Origin: Aureimonas flava
GTDB lineage: Bacteria > Pseudomonadota > Alphaproteobacteria > Rhizobiales > Rhizobiaceae
Reading direction: 5' to 3'
Length of the DNA stretch: 64,000 bases
NCBI RefSeq assembly: GCF_003583935.1
Contig: NZ_QYRN01000003.1
Span: forward strand, 124,001 to 188,000
How positions within the stretch are numbered: the first letter of the stretch is position 1; each line of letters begins with the position of its first letter. The notes under the pieces are model-generated. The model made no database searches. It saw only the letters and a list, made by a program, of their open reading frames with translations, and had not been told where the DNA came from. The translations under genes and the position numbers were made by a program. Positions 62,415 through 64,000 of the stretch are shown here, piece by piece.

Positions 62415-63292
62415 CGCGATCGGTCCTTCAGAAACGCCAGAACGTCCTCGCGCACCCGCCGGTCGCCGAGCGGCAGGGCTGTGGCAAGGGAGCTGACCGT
62501 ACCGATATGGTCGAGCTCGGGATAGAGAGCCTCGGTGACGGGAACGCCCGCCCGGCGAAGATGCCGCGCCAGCGAGCGTGTGTTCTCGGGGTCGACGGTG
62601 GTGTCCTTCAGCCCGTGTGCCAGGAACGCCGGCGGGTCGCCCCTCCCGACGAAGCGCACGGGCTGGCTCGCCTCGCGCAGCGCTGGCGGAAAGATGCGCT
62701 TGTAGCGCTCTTCCTTGAGCGGCAGGAAATCGTAGGGACCCGACAGGCCGACGAAGCCCGCGATCGCCCGGTCGGGCGCTTCGGCAGCGGCGAGGTAGCG
62801 GGCGTCGAAGGCGAGGAGCGCGGCGATCTGTGCGCCAGCCGAATGGCCCATCAGGAACAGCGGATGGCGCCCCGGCTCGACGCCCGCCCCGCCCCGTCGC
62901 GCCAGCCGTTCGATCGCGGAAACCGCCCGCGCGCCGTCCTCGACGAAGGCGGGGAAACGCACGTCCGGGTAGACCCGATAGTCCGGGATCGCCACGATGT
63001 AGCCGGCCGAGGCGAGCGACTGGCCGACGAAGGGATAGATCGCCTTGAAGCCGGAATCCCAGCTTCCGCCGTAGAAGAACACGACGATCGGGGTCGAGGC
63101 CGTGGCCGTGTCGGGCACGTAGAGATCGAACGTGCCGCGCTCGCCCGGCATGTAGCGCAGGTTGCGCACCGTCTCGAAGCCGGCGCGGCTGGTGACGGAA
63201 TTGAGGAGCGCGGCGCCCGAACAGGCCGTCACAAGGCCGGCCAGCGACAGGAGGAGGAGCAGACGGGTGATGGAGCGCAAGGGGGATCGCAC
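62411..63292 (-). CDS. alpha/beta hydrolase lipoprotein
   Basis: A 293-residue predicted lipoprotein with lipobox LVTAC near residue 24. The alpha/beta-hydrolase core has the oxyanion segment VFFYGGSWDSG near residue 71, in which the usual HGG is replaced by YGG. The nucleophile is in MGHSAGAQI near residue 149, and the acid and His are in ELDHIG near residue 260. The family acts on esters or lipids; the substrate is unknown. The GTG start at 63292 has no clear binding site, so the N terminus is less certain. It is the first gene of a two-gene unit with the GNAT gene. Confidence 0.85.
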   Translation of the reverse strand: MRSPLRSITRLLLLLSLAGLVTACSGAALLNSVTSRAGFETVRNLRYMPGERGTFDLYVPDTATASTPIVVFFYGGSWDSGFKAIYPFVGQSLASAGYIVAIPDYRVYPDVRFPAFVEDGARAVSAIERLARRGGAGVEPGRHPLFLMGHSAGAQIAALLAFDARYLAAAEAPDRAIAGFVGLSGPYDFLPLKEERYKRIFPPALREASQPVRFVGRGDPPAFLAHGLKDTTVDPENTRSLARHLRRAGVPVTEALYPELDHIGTVSSLATALPLGDRRVREDVLAFLKDRSR

Positions 63293-63367
63293 GAAGGGAT
63301 TGCGGGACCCCCACGAAGATGGGACGGGCGGGGGCGGCGACCAGACGGCCGCGCCCGCCCCCGAGCG

Positions 63368-63985
63368 TCAGCGGCGGGCGAGAGCGGCCGCCTCGCGCGC
63401 CAGCGCCGTGATCTCCTCGAACCGTCCGGCCGCCACCATCTCCTTGGGCGCGACCCAGGATCCGCCCACGCATACGACGTTGGGCAGCGCCAGGTACTCG
63501 GCGACGTTCTTCGGGCTCACCCCTCCGGTCGGGCAGAAGCGGATGCCCTGGAACACGGGAGCCAGCGCCTTCAGGTAGGGGATGCCGCCGAGCTGCTCGG
63601 CCGGGAAGAACTTGAGGATCTCGTAGCCTTCCTCGATCATCGCCATCAGCTCGCTCGGCGTGGCCGCGCCGGGCAGGAGCGGCACGTCGGAGGTCTTGGC
63701 GGCGTCCAGCACCTCGTGCGTCGTGCCGGGCGACACGATGAAGCGCGCGCCGGCTTCCACCGCCTTGTCGAACTGGCGCGGGGTGAGGATCGTGCCGGCG
63801 CCGCACAGCGCCTCGGGCACCTCGGCCGAGATCGCCTTGATCGCCTCCAGCGCGGCAGGGGTGCGCAGCGTCACCTCGATGCCCGGCAGGCCGCCGGCCG
63901 CGAGCGCCCGCGCGAGGTTGACGCCGTCGGCCGCGCTGTCCACCGCGACCACGGGCATGACGGGCTGCCCCGTCAGGATTTCCAT
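63368..63985 (-). CDS. eda: 2-dehydro-3-deoxy-phosphogluconate (KDPG) aldolase
   Basis: A 205-residue class I aldolase of the Entner-Doudoroff pathway that cleaves KDPG to pyruvate and glyceraldehyde 3-phosphate, and may also act on 4-hydroxy-2-oxoglutarate. The Schiff-base lysine lies in EILKFFPAEQLGG near residue 125, the catalytic glutamate in GIEVTLRTPAALEAI near residue 37, and the phosphate loop in CPTGGVSPKN near residue 150. The ATG at 63985 is the first in-frame start; the window ends 15 bases upstream, so its neighbour is unseen. Confidence 0.93.
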   Translation of the reverse strand: MEILTGQPVMPVVAVDSAADGVNLARALAAGGLPGIEVTLRTPAALEAIKAISAEVPEALCGAGTILTPRQFDKAVEAGARFIVSPGTTHEVLDAAKTSDVPLLPGAATPSELMAMIEEGYEILKFFPAEQLGGIPYLKALAPVFQGIRFCPTGGVSPKNVAEYLALPNVVCVGGSWVAPKEMVAAGRFEEITALAREAAALARR

Positions 63986-64000
63986 CAGGGCATGGGTCTT

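Noticed and set aside
1-64000. tRNA, rRNA, insertion sequence, prophage or CRISPR
   Set aside because: I found no cloverleaf-like sequence, transposase, integrase or repeat-spacer pattern; base composition and codon use are even throughout.

Overview
The window is uniformly GC-rich, densely coding chromosomal DNA from an alphaproteobacterium, most likely of the order Hyphomicrobiales (Rhizobiales). Support comes from the gene content: an Omp25/31-type outer membrane protein with an upstream TTAA-N7-TTAA CtrA-type site, a RegB/RegA-type redox two-component pair, an aa3-type oxidase subunit IV, an HWE-family kinase, a Rhizobium etli-type asparaginase, and the families DUF983, DUF992, DUF1007 and DUF3750. 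A genus cannot be named from sequence alone. I saw no rRNA, tRNA, insertion sequence, phage gene, CRISPR array or replication origin.

Layout. 1-10 kb: the start of an Mrp antiporter gene (mrpA, cut by the window edge), msrB, oligopeptidase B, two c-type cytochrome genes, sodB, an L,D-transpeptidase, kynureninase, a DHH phosphoesterase and an MHS-type MFS transporter. 10.7-17.7 kb: a tightly coupled respiratory operon, cyoABCD, surf1, regB, regA. From cyoC onward every start overlaps the preceding stop, so a quinol oxidase, its assembly factor and a quinone/redox-sensing regulator appear to be co-transcribed. 17.8-25 kb: a HAD phosphatase, then a divergent carbohydrate locus with a class I aldolase-like protein, an ADP-dependent sugar kinase-family protein, an SDR dehydrogenase, a DeoR regulator, a Gfo/Idh/MocA dehydrogenase and an esterase. 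I consider this the best candidate for an undescribed pathway.

25-37.9 kb: mixed housekeeping and membrane genes, including DUF983, a Rieske-fused AIF-like reductase, TM2, a HerA-like ATPase, CorA, asparaginase, DUF3750, a PfkB kinase, the outer membrane protein, class I FBP aldolase and a Gln/Ala-rich membrane protein. 38-47.4 kb: a FUSC-family protein, a TPR lipoprotein, DUF992, aa3 oxidase subunit IV, a PfpI-like amidotransferase, RecX, a ParA-like ATPase with a degenerate P-loop, a PuuD-like hydrolase, an RcnA-type metal permease coupled to DUF1007, and a second L,D-transpeptidase. 47.4-50.7 kb: a LysR regulator, a long structured leader (candidate speF RNA), ornithine decarboxylase and a GNAT acetyltransferase. 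50.8-64 kb: a PAS/GAF HWE kinase, a creatininase/CobW/WD40 operon, MarR, a LacI-hydroxyacid dehydrogenase pair, an unknown outer membrane barrel protein, a PheC-like periplasmic protein, an Inh-like protein, a GNAT/hydrolase pair, and KDPG aldolase at the end.

Central carbon genes (fbaB, PfkB, eda, the ADP-kinase locus) and quinol respiration dominate, with metal handling (CobW, RcnA/DUF1007, CorA) and oxidative-stress repair (SodB, MsrB) as secondary themes. Start codons were chosen from ribosome binding sites and coupling. GC-rich antisense frames were discarded.
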